Shown: piece by piece, positions 1-11,148 of the stretch | How the letters are laid out: every line of letters begins with the position of its first letter | Position numbering within the stretch: the first letter of the stretch is position 1 | Source of the DNA: Colocasia esculenta | Taxonomy: Eukaryota; Streptophyta; Magnoliopsida; Alismatales; Araceae | NCBI GenBank assembly: GCA_014218235.1 | Contig: CM024755.1 | Span: 93,414,948 to 93,478,947 of the forward strand | Length of the DNA stretch: 64,000 nucleotides | Direction: 5' to 3' | Notes under the pieces: generated by a model | What the model was told of the DNA's origin: nothing | Seen by the model: only the letters and a program-made list of their open reading frames with translations | The model's database searches: none | Translations under genes and position numbers: made by a program

Positions 1-235
1 TTACTGTTGACCCGGGTTTAGACATCCTACTGTGTGGTGAGAGGTGATTTTAGTTGCATCCTGAAGTATCCAATCCATTCAACTAAGATCTCACTTGGAG
101 TGACATAATACCCTTCAAATCATTTAATTAATTATAAAACTCATAAAATAGGTGCTAAACATTACAACTTGTTTGAATTCTATTGATTGATTCACATATT
201 GTTATTTTGCTTGTTTCTTGTTTGCCTGTTTAAAA
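1..235 (+). other. Untranslated leader upstream of element U gag
   Basis: AT-rich non-coding DNA directly before the first gag ATG at 236. By position it is the leader between a 5' LTR (off the left edge) and gag of element U. I could not place an LTR end or a primer-binding site here. Confidence 0.35.
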
Positions 236-2763
236 ATGGATTCATATCATCATGTCAACTTCAATTATGTGGAGTATAATGATAGTTTAGATGACCAGAC
301 TTTTCAATCTTACAAGTCTCCCACTTTTCAATCCCATGTCCGTCCATCTCACCACTGTGAGGGACAAACTTCAACATCTTATGGTTATATGCGCACACTG
401 CGCGCTAACCAACTTGATATCCCCTCACATTTAGCTCTAATCAAAACCTGGAGAGAGCCTTCTCCCCTCCATGATTACCATGTACAAAATGTCATGAATG
501 CCATAGATCAACTCACCCCTCAAAAATTAAATTTGATTCAATCTTTAGTTGAGGGTGTGACTCCTCCTCCCTCTCCTTCTCCCAAGCACCCACATTTGTG
601 TATTTCGGCGACTTCGCCACCTCCTCCTGCACATCCTTGACCTCGGCCCCTTGGCCACTTTACCTCTCGTGCTCTGGTTCGTATGGACCAACCCTTGGGA
701 AGCCCACTCATTCACAGCCCCCCTCGTGTACATCCTCACATGCCCAGCGGCAAAACCCTTCAAATCCACAGGCTCTTCTCCATAAATTGAATCAAATGGA
801 GAAACAAATCTATCAACTTTCTAACTCCACAGGTGACCCCATTGCCTCCATGCCAACTCTCCCTAAAGTCCATATACATCCCTCGTAGGTACCGTCGTAC
901 CGACTATACAATGGCATGTTTAATCCTTACATTCATGTCAAAGAATTCCTCTATGAGTCTGTTCATTGGCAATGAGATCCAATTGCATTGGCATTTCTCT
1001 TTAGGAAATCTCTTGACGGCCCTGCACTTGAATGACTCTACTCTCTACAGCCAAGAGAGGTAAGGGACTTCCGAATCTTGCATAAAACGTTCTCTCAAAG
1101 ATATAAAGACCACGTCATCCCGTCTCTCTCCATCGCGGATCTAGCATCCCAGAAGATGAGGCCAGATGAGGAATTTGTCCACTTTGCTGACCGTTGGAGG
1201 TCCATGGCTTCAAGAACATGTTCCCTCGGAGTCAGAGCAAATCAAAATTATCATTTCCAACTCTACTTCGACGTTCAAGCACATCATGGCCATGAACATG
1301 ATCAATACAATGGAAGAACTCTATGAGCGGGGACATTACATTCAGACGCATCTAATGAACTTTCCGATCATAGATTTATTCAAGAATGGTTAGAGGTACG
1401 ATAGATCAGTGGACGCTATCCACCATCCACCTCACCAAACATCCACTCTATATATACCTCCATATACATCCCCATACACCAGCATCCCTCCACCAAGCGT
1501 CCATGGTCCGTCCTCCTCGAACGCAACAACCTCCAACTGGGCCACACAATGCCCCTACAACTAAAGAAGCTCATGTGCCCAATGGTGCACTTGCTCTGGT
1601 ACCTGTACCTACTCCTTCACCACAACAAGCACTACCCCCACAACAACCTCCATTCTATCACAGCCAATTGCTCGGGATGAAGTTGTCAGCAACCAACCCA
1701 TCCATGAAACGACTTGGTGTTACGACAATGAACCTTCCGAGGTCATGTTTGTACGCCATTTACCTACCCCTCCTACACTACACCCATTATCACCAAACTC
1801 CCCATTATTAAACCTCCATCAACCAAATCCTTCATTAAACCAACTCTTAAACATCCCATTATGCCAACACCATTGGCAATTCAACCTGAGCAAGCACTCC
1901 CTTTCCATGCCTATTACACCTCTACAAGCTATACGGCCTTCTACTCCACCATCCACATCCACCCCCATCCAACAGAGCAGGTGCAATCAACCAAAGAGCA
2001 ACAAGTAAAGTTAGCAGAAGAAGGAAGACCCGAGGCCGGGCATGCTTGTTAAAATCCAAGATTGTATCCCATGCATGCTAGTCATTGTCAATAGTAGGCA
2101 CATTCACTGAGAGGAAGTCCTCTCCTCCATTCTTGGCTGTCAAGAGGCCCGTTAATATTATGCCAATCATCCCCGTTGTCGGCAACGTTAAACTCAATAT
2201 ACTCTAGGGAAATTCTCCCTCCATGCTCTCATGACTCCTCACACAGTTGTTGTGAACCTTCCCAATCAAGTGAAGGGTTAACTATTACAATTGTGGTTAC
2301 ACACTCCAAAGCCAAATCCTTGGCACATTTAATCATCCAAGGGCACGTGCCCCTTTCCTTACCAAATATAATACAATCTTTGGGCACGGTCCCTTCATTG
2401 TTGCTTCAAATTCTACTAGTGGAACTCCCCACTCTTTCCTTCAATTACGTTCCCAGGGAGTTTCCACTATCGCTTAAAACTCCAACAGAAGTCAACAATC
2501 CTCCTATCATTGAGAGCCGTTCAAAGAAGGTGAGAAGAGCTAAGCCATTAGCCCGCTGGGCACGCTATGTGAGAAAATACATGAGGGCTCAAAAGCCAAC
2601 TCCCAAGCAAAATCTTAAACACCGGGCGAGGCTAAAGACCAGGAGACCACCTCCATCTCCCTCATCTCCATTTACATCTTCTTTTGTGCTGCTTAGCATC
2701 TTCCCGTGGGTTCTCCACATTCCCTCCCCACGGGAGGCATTTTTCTTCCACCTTTTTTTATGA
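236..2763 (+). pseudogene. Degenerate Ty3/gypsy (Tat/Ogre-like) gag remnant, element U
   Basis: The reading starts at ATG 236 (MDSYHHVNFNY) and runs with stops and frame changes. Around 890-1400 it contains the retrotransposon Gag core: a YNGMFNPYIHVKEF block (usual form Y-x-G-x-x-DP-x-x-H), then RKSLDGPALE, then FRILHKTFSQRYKDH, DEEFVHFADRW and a short C-terminal part. A Pro/Gln/Thr-rich linker follows (about 1490-2000), as in the N-terminal polyprotein of plant Tat-type elements. A basic tail near 2520-2640 has SRSKKVRRAKPLARWARYVR. The same core with better conservation is found in element V (34020-40697), so U and V are related. No reverse transcriptase follows. Gag would build the capsid particle. 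The copy is clearly dead. Confidence 0.6.
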
Positions 2764-2820
2764 TCTACTCTCTTGTACTGGGCATCGTGCCCCTTCTTGT
2801 AATTTGTATCCTCTGTCACA

Positions 2821-3001
2821 TGCCCCTCGTGGCACATCGTCATGTTCACACCACTCTCCTCTCCGTGCCCCACATGGCACACCCCATTGTTTCCACCCTC
2901 CTCACATGCCCCTCATGGCACATCTCCCTCTAGTGCCTCACCTGGCATCTCTCCTCCATGTGCCCTACGCGGCACATGTCCACCTCGTGCCCCACACGAC
3001 A
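2821..3001 (+). repeat. Array of six TGCC-N6-GGCA palindromic words (class D)
   Basis: Fourteen-base words of the form TGCC-N6-GGCA lie at 2821, 2866, 2907, 2934, 2961 and 2988 (the last is imperfect, ending GACA). The last four are exactly 27 bp apart, so this part is a 27-bp tandem repeat whose inverted arms are conserved while the middle varies. A seventh word is at 5235-5248. The array follows the gag remnant of element U. Confidence 0.75.
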
Positions 3002-3264
3002 CACCCTCCTTTTCAGCCCCTTGCGGCCTTTTTTTTACCCTTCTCTCCTCTAGACCCTCCAGATTCTTTTCTTTTTACCGGACCCTATGCCCTTCTCCTT
3101 CTACTCCCTCTGGAACAACCAGAGTCTCCAAATTCTTCCCATCCTTCTCACCTTTCCATATTCAATCAAGGCATCCGCCCTTTCTCCCACTGTTTTCGGC
3201 GGTTTTAGTCCCCACTTATCTTTTTAATTTTCCTGTAATTCTATACATTCTTCAAAGCCTCTGA

Positions 3265-4180
3265 GTCTCGCCCCAACACAAGGCATTCATCCTCTTTTAC
3301 CCTCTAAATTCTTATTTAAAAGCTATTATATTGCACATCATTGCCAAAAATCTTTAAAAAAGAGAGCTAAATATTTAATATTGTCATGCTACTGCGGCAC
3401 TCTTGTTATGAGAGCTCTGTGCTAGGAGTCAAAAGTTCCCTCCCTTTTTATTAAAGTTTTCCCCTAGCATGGGCACCTTCACACACTCCACGACACCCTA
3501 GACGAATTTCTTTGGAAGACACTGTCGCGATCACTGCCATACCTGAAGGCACGAATGTTTGTTTCTCCTCTTATTCGGCTAAAGCATGGGTAGTAGAAGT
3601 AGTCTGGGCAAGGAAACCAACCTGAAGTATTTCTGATGAGAGGATGTCTCCAAAAGGGCAATCAATCAAGTGACCAATGAACATCAAAGTCAATACAAAT
3701 GTATGACAAGAGTGGCAAAGTGCCCGCAAGATTCAAAATGAACCTGGTCGTATGCATGCAAATCAAATATAAAAAAAACACCCAATCAACATAACAGGGC
3801 ATGGCAAGAACGACAAAGTCTCCGCGGGATTTAAAATGAACCCATTCGTACGCATGTCCCTACAAATAAATGGTCTATCAATCAATTTCAAAAGCCCCCA
3901 ATTTTAATGAGACTGAATCTTCTGACAATTGTGCCAAGAAGGAAGTCAAACCCAACTCTTCAAAATCCATATCAACCTTCTCTCCAAGTTTCCTTCCTTT
4001 CTCCCTACCAGACTTAGTCCCCTTTTTAGGTATGGCTTTGGTAGTGACATTGTTAACCACGAGTAGTCAGCCACTGGGCACCACTATAAATGCACGCCTG
4101 ACTATGGGCACCCGTTAATGAAATGGGAGGTAACGAGGACCCCTAGCCAGTTAGTTGTCATAACCTTACTATCGCCATGA
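3265..4180. repeat. Non-coding part of element U with a ~103-bp imperfect duplication
   Basis: No convincing coding sequence. Two related blocks are visible: about 3695-3765 and 3798-3868 share the order gGCAAaG, then rATTyAAAATGAACC, then CGTAyGCATG. The rest is unrecognised spacer, most likely the tail of element U. Confidence 0.4.
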
Positions 4181-4189
4181 CATGACAAT

Positions 4190-4376
4190 GTTTTCAAAAT
4201 CAAACAAAAAAGGTGAATATTTTTCAAAACTAAAAAAAGATGAATATTTTTCAAAACCAAAAAATATGAATATTTTCAAAATCCTCATAAAAATTTAAAT
4301 ATTTTGAAAATCCTCATAAAAATCAAATATTTTCAAAATCTCCATAAATTTTAAATATTTTCAAAATAAAAAAATT
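4190..4376. repeat. AT-rich tandem repeat (~30-bp unit)
   Basis: Repeated units built on AATATTTTCAAAA followed by A-rich or CTCATAAAAA text, about six decayed copies. A low-complexity minisatellite inside non-coding DNA of element U. Confidence 0.7.
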
Positions 4377-4379
4377 TAT

Positions 4380-6090
4380 TGATAGTATTGCACAGGGCAA
4401 GCACATTGCGCCTCTCACTATGTCAGATCAATTCAATCCTTCCAATCATTGATTCATTCTGTAATGAACTCCAATCTTCTAATTTGGCCAAGTTTATCCA
4501 TGCTCCATGCTTGAATGCTATTTATTCCATGATGTTATTATTCTTGGCTAATGATTATTGAGTGTAGGTTTGAGCTACCTCATCTGCCACTACCAACATG
4601 CAACTAGTATGCAATTGTCGCCGTTACCATCCAGTTATCCTGCATCTTACTATATGTTATACCCCTTAGAGCATATTAAGAACCTTGTGGCTCTGAGGAA
4701 TCTGGGATTTAAGTTCCTCTTTATCAAAAACAATGATTATCCCAGAGGATACTTAGCTACACGGACAGGCCACTACATTTGAATTATGAAGTGGAAAGAC
4801 CAAAGACTGGTATATCTAGAGTTCTGACTTAACTCGACAATGCAACAATATTATCCTTGATTATTTTCTATTTTAATTTGATTTAAACCTTATCTTTTTT
4901 CTTTCTTTAGCCCAGCATGCATTCACATAGGTTTTGAATTTACTGTGGATAATCACTCAAAAATTTTATTTTGGAGAGCCATTGATCTTCAATTCCCAAG
5001 TAACTTGAGATATTCCATTCCAATTCAAGTACCTAACTCCCTTTGTTGTTGTCTATGGATTGATTTCTTTAAAATCTCTTGTTTGGATTTATCCCTCTAC
5101 CATTCATCCATTATCTCCAATAGATCCACCTTGGCTACGACACCTCCACAAGTTGATAAACGTCCCCCAATGGTGAAACCTAATAGATTGTGTCCTTAGG
5201 TACTTCCACCACGCTGGAAGTTGGTCTCCCCTTTGTGCCTCACATGGCACACCTCCTTCATGTACCGCATACACACCTCATTGGTGTCATCGTGTGCACC
5301 CTTTTCTTCCATCCAAAAATTGCTTATTTTCTTGGACTTCTCCCCAGAGATGGTCTTACTAGGTGTTTCAGAAAGATTCTCGTAAGGTGGTGTCATCGAT
5401 TCTTGAGCGCGTGTCTATTTTTCGACTTGGCGTCAGCTTATCAGTCCTCTCCACTTCATTCAACTTCACTACGCTTCAATCCATTTCATTCCATTACACT
5501 ACATTTCATTTGACCACGCTTCACTTTGTGTCTCTCTGTCTCACTCCCTTGCAAAGTAGACGCCAAGACGTGGCAGCCGTAGACACGCCAAAAATGACAC
5601 CACAATGAGTAAATCTCATATTACATTGAAATATTCCAAGTGGACGTCCAAATTGTAAATTTTAGTGATTTTCCTTTTTTATTATTTATCACCTTTTCCC
5701 ATTTTAAGAGATTTTTTTAGATTTTATGACATTTTGTGGCATTTTTTAAGTGATTTTTCAAAAGAAAAAACAAAAGAAAAATAACAAAATAAAACTCATT
5801 AAATGGCAAGGGCGGCAGCCGCAAAGGTAAGTAATAAGAAAAAATATGTTTCAAAATGGCGACCAAGTGAAGCTAATGGTCGCCATTTTGAACTCATTAA
5901 ATGGCATGGCGGCAGCAGCTAAAAAGGTAAGAAAAATCTTTTATTTGATACGTTGTGATTTTGAGATAAATTTTTGGTAATAAAATCTTTCCTAAAATGA
6001 CTGTCTAATATGCGTTTGATCACCCAGTTGCGCTTTTTAATCGAGACCACTGAATTCGTCGTGATTTAACATAGTACTGAATCTCAAAAT
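4380..6090. other. Unassigned non-coding DNA, probably LTR or tail of element U
   Basis: Short open frames only, none with a recognised domain. The stretch holds a class D word (5235-5248), class C words between 5410 and 5590 (TTGGCGTC, AGACGCCAAGACGT), a duplicated ATGGC block at 5798-5935 and a perfect hairpin at 5852-5890. A TATA box follows at 6147, so this is plausibly the U3 of an LTR. I found no TG/CA ends or target duplication. Confidence 0.35.
5798..5935 (+). repeat. Direct repeat flanking a perfect 14-bp hairpin
   Basis: Two copies of CATTAAATGGCAwGG-CGGCAGC followed by AAAGGTAAG lie at about 5798-5830 and 5893-5935. Each ends in a good 5' splice-donor match. Between them a perfect inverted repeat, CAAAATGGCGACCA (5852-5865) and its complement (5877-5890), encloses an 11-nt loop. 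The sequence would fold into a strong hairpin in RNA. Confidence 0.7.
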
Positions 6091-6146
6091 TTGGGTAAAA
6101 ACTCTCATCCTACTGTGTTTGACATCTTGAGATGCGTACCAACCCT

Positions 6147-6153
6147 TATAAAA
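6147..6153 (+). promoter_or_regulatory. TATA box, probable LTR promoter of element U
   Basis: TATAAAA followed about 30 bp later by a pyrimidine-rich CTCTCTCTC stretch resembling plant initiator and 5' leader sequence. The surroundings look like an LTR U3/R junction. No other promoter evidence. Confidence 0.4.
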
Positions 6154-6389
6154 CACTTTCTCTCATCCTATTTGTCCTCCCTAATGATCCAATGCTCAAA
6201 AGCTCTCTCTCTCTCTCACTCGAAGCTTAATGTTCAATCTATGAGAAAAGGGCCAACAGTGGGAGAACCGTCTGTGCCGCTCAGATGCTGCTATCGTACT
6301 ACCTCTGCACGTCATCCATGCACCAAGCCGTCCACACCGAACAACAGAGAGCTTCTTTTAATTTTTAAAGCAATTTTTTATCCCTCCCA

Positions 6390-6620
6390 CCGATCTCTCT
6401 CCTCCTCCTCCTCCTCTTCTTCTTCTTATTCTTCTTTTTTAATTAGTTTCCTCTCTCCCCCGATCTCTCTCCTCCTCCTCTTCTTCTTCTTTTTTTAACA
6501 TTATTCCCTCTCTCCCACCATCTCTCTCCTCCTCCTCTTCTTCTTCTTTTTTTAACATTATTCCTTCTCTCTCATATCCTCCTCTCTCCCACGATCTCTC
6601 TCCTATCCTTCTTTTATTTT
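6390..6620 (+). repeat. CT-rich minisatellite (~60-66 bp unit)
   Basis: Three decayed copies of a block starting CGATCTCTCTCCTCCTCC, continuing with TTC triplets and TTTTTTTAACATTATTCC. It is essentially all pyrimidine on the plus strand. Confidence 0.75.
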
Positions 6621-6698
6621 TATTTTTTTAATATCTATCCATCTTCACACTATTTATTTTAAAAGGAGGTTAAAATCAATAGGAAGAACAAACCAAGA

Positions 6699-6944
6699 GT
6701 GGGGAGTGAAAGTAGCATCGGAATGGAAAAGTTGAAGGCAATGGAAGAAATCGAAAAATTATTCGAGTTAGTGGAATGTTATAGAAGATTTATTTCAGAT
6801 TTTGCTAGTTTTGCGAAAAGATTCAAAAGTCAAATAGTGCAGATAAATGAAACATTTAAAGGGCTATATTTTCAGTTTACTATGCCAGGAATTGTAGATG
6901 TTTTAAATAGAAAAGTAATGGGAAATCAAATAGTGATTTGGTAA
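6699..6944 (+). pseudogene. Possible gypsy-type reverse transcriptase fragment
   Basis: An 81-codon frame. Residues 9-43 include KLKAMEEIEKLFELVECYRRFISDFASFAKRF split over the region. LVECYRRFISDFASFAK resembles the L-x-x-YYRRFI-x-x-FA-x-IAKPL segment at the end of Ty3/gypsy RT, but neither the catalytic domain nor RNase H is present. It lies just left of the W LTR end. It could equally be a chance likeness. Confidence 0.25.
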
Positions 6945-7611
6945 TGGAGGTGCATATAGAAATGGTAAGTGATCAATTGTGTCACGTCCCGATGCGGAAT
7001 ATCGGAACGTGAGGTAGTTGCAAGTAAACGGGTACAGAGCGTATAATAGACATCAAATCATTGGACAAAGAATAAATGCTAAAGTAAATGCATCTCATTA
7101 ATAATTCCTCAAATGTCTATTACAACCACTAATATCAGAGCCATTCTATAGGGTCCAATTACATTGAATAAAAGTAAAAGACTAAACTAAGACTCTAATA
7201 TATTACTAAGACGCTAGGGTACTCTTGACTTCACTCTTGGTCATTCCCATCCTCTTGAGTGTAAGTATCATCCTCGGTCTCACCTGAGAACACATGACAA
7301 TAACGCAGGGTGAGCGATAACACCCAATAAGACTTAAATCTCATGATCAGACATGCTTTAAATGATTAATGTATTAAAGAGTAGAGTAACTAATGATAGA
7401 GAGCGAGAGAGTCAAGTAACGTATGCGATAGCACGATAGCATGTGATCAAAATAGCACAAGTTTCCAAATATAGCACAGAGTAGGATGGCCATAGCACAA
7501 ATAGCACAACATATAACAATAGCACGACGAGTATAGTATAGCACTTTGATTGTCATATAGATTGTCGAGATATATAGCACTTAAGTGTAATGCCAAAGAC
7601 TCTGGTCAATT

Positions 7612-7680
7612 AACTCCCGCAGGCAAATAGCACTTTTGGGCACACCTCCCAGGACCAAACCGGGCCCTTTATATATTGCC
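7612..7680 (-). other. Conserved GC-rich block of W-type LTRs
   Basis: A GC-rich island in AT-rich LTR: CTCCCGCAGGC, then CACACCTCCCAGGACC, then CCGGGCCC. The same order of words occurs in the solo LTR (37262-37335, opposite strand) and in both Y LTRs (53110-53175, 57696-57760). Confidence 0.6.
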
Positions 7681-8038
7681 AGGAATTAGTTATATTGTTT
7701 ACCATTAGACAATCAGTCAAATGGCCAATAGAGAGTACCAAGAAATAGATGAGAGTACTAGATGAATAGACGGGTGTATAGAGAACGTGAATAAATGACC
7801 GAGTAGAGTATAGATGAGAGCTATAGGTCATTGCACATGAAATGTCGAGTAAACGGGCGATAGTAGTAGTTGCACAACACGCACAATCAGTGTTGGCAAT
7901 TAGGTGAAATTCACTACCCTTCCACTGGCCAACTTATGCACAGGTCCAGAGGTCTGGCGTGATTCAAGATAAGAGCGAACTTCTAAAAGCTGTTTGGATC
8001 ATATTGATCCCTAAGAGTGTCGTAGGTCTTAGGGTACA

Positions 8039-8240
8039 CACTACAATAAAACTGAGCAACACTTACGGAAAGTGAGTTACAGTTTCTTATTTCGTAGGGA
8101 TATTAGCTACTATACTTACAGTTGTTTGAAAATTTATTAATATTTTAATATTACATCTCCAACACCGTAAATACACTGTAAGTACACCGTAAGAATAAAT
8201 ATTAACTATGCGTAAAAACTTAGAAAATCGTAAGAATAAA
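8039..8240 (+). repeat. Left terminal inverted repeat and subterminal words of the CACTA element
   Basis: Terminal CACTACAA, then CAACACTTACGGAAAGTGAG, then several CCGTAA, CTGTAAG and CCGTAAG words to about 8240. These match the role of subterminal transposase-binding repeats in CACTA elements. Confidence 0.8.
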
Positions 8241-8250
8241 CCTAAAAAAT

Positions 8251-9093
8251 TTGTTGACGGGCTTCTCTCACACAAATTCCGCTTGTTCTCAACCTTTCTC
8301 TCTCTCTCAAAATAAAACGCAAAAAATCCTCATCTCTCGTTCGGCTACTGTCCATCATTCTCTCTCAGAACAAAACCCTCTTCTCCCAGGCTCCTCCTCC
8401 TTCTCCTCTTCCCCCGCCGACCTCCTCTTCTACGCCTCCCTCTCCCCCATCGCCTCCGCCTGCCACGACCACCCCGAGCTTCTCCACCAGTACATGGCCT
8501 ACAAGCCCTTCCAGCCCTGCCCCCCCGATACGGACAATGTCGCCGAGGCCCTCCCCCAACGTGGTTTCCAGCCCCTCCCACGCCGTCGCTGCTTCTCCCG
8601 CACCCCCTCCAAGGTGCCCCCGATCTCCTCCCTCCCCGGCACCGCCAACCCCTTCCCCGCCTCCCTCCCCGACTCCGCCGTGCTATGGCCCTCCTCCGCC
8701 TCCTGCAAGATCCGCGCACAACTCCTCCACTTCCATTCACAACTTGCTGTTGCCACCAAACCCTTTGGCAAGAAAGCCCGTAACGAGTTGCAGCTAGTCC
8801 CTTTGCCAAGAATGACCAGAGCGCTGGCGAGGGGCATGGTCTTTTTTGGCTTCTTGTACTCCAATCTAGAAGAAGAACAGCGGGAGAACATGGCGGCTGC
8901 CATGGTGCTGCAGAGATCGACGTCAATCCGAGAAGCCCCGCTGTTGGGCTTATCCCTCAGTTGGTTCCTCCCTGCCATTGCCGCCAGCGGCCAGCTCCAG
9001 GAGATCGTTCCCTCCCACCTCGAGTACGATTCGGTCGTCCTCTCCCATGTTCGCCACTACCGCGGCAGCCATGAGGAATCTTCCTCCAGGTGA
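8251..9093 (+). pseudogene. Captured GC-rich sequence of unknown origin inside the CACTA element
   Basis: A 280-codon open frame, much richer in G+C than the AT-rich surroundings. It starts with a low-complexity Ser/Pro/Ala-rich half and ends with the less biased part LARGMVFFGFLYSNLEEEQR and LSWFLPAIAASGQLQEIV. A GT donor-like site lies at its end (CTCCAGGTGAGA, about 9090). The base composition contrast argues for capture from a host gene, probably a 5' exon. I do not recognise the family, and other frames here are equally open because of the composition. Confidence 0.35.
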
Positions 9094-9623
9094 GACCCAT
9101 TTGCCTCCCCTTTTTCCCTGGAGCTTTTTATGATCTCTTACTGATTGCTGATGGTCCTCTTCTGCCCCTTTCTGTCTGGTGGGTGGATGTGGCTTGTGGG
9201 TTTTTGCATAGGTTTGAGCACCCAACGACGCCAACCAATTGGGGCATCCGCATTGTGCCGGAAAAAAAGGCTTTTGTGGTGGAGAAAATCTGCCAAGTAC
9301 AATCCCTCCCACCGTCTCCAGTGCCTACATAGATCAGAAAATCTGCAACTTTCGATTTTAACACCAGGGCGAAGAGGCCTCCTCCGCCCGGGTGGACATC
9401 CCTGAGGTTCCATTTCTGGTAGAACGCCGTCTTCACACTGGAAAGACCAAAGTAGAGGAAGAAATCAAGGGCGAAAACATGAGTACCCACTGCCGCAGCT
9501 TATTTGCAGCAGCTGATGTTGCTTCTTCTGTCCCTTATTTTCTTGGATTCTTTTACTCTCCTACTTTTCTGTTTCATTTCTTCTTGTGCGTGCTGTGGTA
9601 AGAGTGGCATTGGAAGGGGAAGG
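9094..9623. other. CACTA interior without a recognised gene
   Basis: Moderately GC-rich DNA with several overlapping short frames on both strands and no recognised domain. It leads into the captured synaptotagmin exon and may be intron or 5' untranslated sequence of captured genes. Confidence 0.3.
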
Positions 9624-9728
9624 ATGGCGTTTCTGTTTGGACTCGTGGTGGGGGCCATGATCGACGTCGGCTTGGTGGCTGCTTTCGTTCGTTTGGAGAA
9701 CTCCCGGTCGCGGCAGCGCTTTGAACTG
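9624..9728 (+). pseudogene. Captured synaptotagmin (SYT4/SYT5-like) first exon
   Basis: ATG at 9624 opens MAFLFGLVVGAMIDVGLVAA, then FVRLENSRSRQRFEL. This is the N-terminal membrane anchor and adjoining LENSRS motif of plant extended-synaptotagmin-like proteins of the SYT4/SYT5 type, which tether the ER to the plasma membrane. The exon ends with a normal donor (GAACTG|GTAACC). It lies inside the CACTA element, followed by a ~0.9-kb intron and two further exons of the same gene. Confidence 0.7.
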
Positions 9729-10640
9729 GTAACCTGCCTTTTTTCCCATCTTCATCCATGTGGTCTATTTTTGACTCGATTTATCCTGCTTGCTGGCTTC
9801 TCTGTCGCCATAGAACGAACAGCTTCCGAGGATGGTTCACCAGATGGGCCCTTTTTTTAGCAATTCAATTATCAAAATTGTTGCTTTAACAAGTTGTCTA
9901 ACTTTAGTTTCTACAAATAGAAGAAGTTGGCGGAAGTGAACTTTGGTGGATGCCGATTCGAGTGATTCTCATGTTGGGTGTGAGCTGTACAAAAGTGTAG
10001 TGCTTTCTCCAGTATCCACTGGAATAGGTTTCTTGTTAATTATTGGTAATCAGTTCCATCAGTCCCATCAGTTCCAATGGGGTGTTGTGGTGCTTGTCTG
10101 GATATGTAGATCCAAAGGCAGCTTGATGGCTTCGGGGATGGATAATTCTTTCATTTGTTTACAATCCTCATGCTTGTGATTGATAAGATCTCTGTGCGTC
10201 CAAGAGCATCTGCTAACTGCAGTTCAGCAGTTCCCACAGATTGCTCCCAGAATTTTATCCAACGCCGCAATAATCGTTAACATGTCGGTAAAGGCTACTT
10301 GTATGCAATTTTTTGAAACAGAATAATGCCAAATGAAACGGCAAGAGTGGCTTTATCATCTCTAATAATCTGAGAGAGAGAATAATTTTCACTACAAATA
10401 GTTGGCTGTTCCACCATGAGGCGGTAGATATCCAGGACGATAGGTACATCTCTTCTGGATTATATTGGCAATATGGATTACTTTGTAATCATCCTCGGGA
10501 CATAATAAGAGGGGTTCAAAATATACTGAGAATGGGACAGTAAAAGTGAGTATGGGTCAGAGGACCAGCGATGTGAATGTCATGTCTTCTATAAATGTTC
10601 CAATAGTCCATGTGTTAAACATATGTTCTTCTTGTTTCAG
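9729..10640 (+). other. Captured intron between synaptotagmin exons
   Basis: Starts GTAACC and ends TTGTTTCAG, as expected of a plant GT-AG intron. It contains only short open frames with no recognised domain. Its retention shows that genomic DNA rather than mRNA was captured. Confidence 0.55.
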
Positions 10641-10886
10641 GCTGCTGCAATATCAGCATTTTCAAAAATGACAGTTGAAGACTCAAAAAAGATTCTTCCA
10701 GCTGAATACTATCCTTCATGGGTTGTCTTTACACACCGCCAGAAGTTGAGTTGGTTATGCTTTGACAGAGGCTGTCTTTGATTTTCAATCAACCATTTAT
10801 TAAAGGTCCTGATATAACTTCTTCTGTCCTTGAAGCTGAACTAGCTCAACCTTGAATTGACAAAGATCTGGCCTTATGTGAATGAG
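10641..10886 (+). pseudogene. Captured synaptotagmin exon(s), SMP-domain start
   Basis: Begins AAAISAFSKMTVEDSKKILP and continues AEYYPSWVVFTHRQKLSWL. This is the conserved segment leading into the SMP lipid-transfer domain of SYT4/SYT5-type proteins. After SWL the frame is lost, but the downstream IWPYVNE motif can be read in another frame before the donor GAG|GTAAAG. The exon is therefore frameshifted. Confidence 0.75.
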
Positions 10887-11027
10887 GTAAAGTAATCTCA
10901 GGATGAACCTTTGGGTCTTGTCTATAATGCCACTGTTTTGGTTGGAATATAAAATGAATATGCACATGGGAAAGAACTTAAAATTGTGCGGTATCCGGTC
11001 ATGCTTAATTTCTGTATATTCTTACAG

Positions 11028-11148
11028 GCAGCGTCAGATCTGATAAGAAGCTCCGTGGAGCCGGTTCTTGAACAGTATAAATCAGTTTTCCTAGATTCTC
11101 TCAAGTTTTCAAAGCTCACTCTTGGAACAATTGCTCCTCAATTTACAG
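11028..11148 (+). pseudogene. Captured synaptotagmin exon, SMP domain
   Basis: After acceptor TCTTACAG it reads AASDLIRSSVEPVLEQYK and then LDSLKFSKLTLGTIAPQFTG. This is a near-consensus match to the SMP domain of plant synaptotagmins (SVEPVLEQYRP, LKFSKLTLGTVAPQFTG). The next donor is G|GTTGGT. No C2 domains follow, so the capture covers only the 5' third of the gene. Confidence 0.8.

Noticed and set aside
2684..3264. Pro/His/Cys-rich ORFs over the class D array
   Set aside because: The repetitive peptide follows from the palindromic words; no domain and the frames overlap.
8345..8926. Minus-strand Arg/Gly-rich ORFs in the GC-rich CACTA segment
   Set aside because: Open frames on several phases are expected from extreme base composition.
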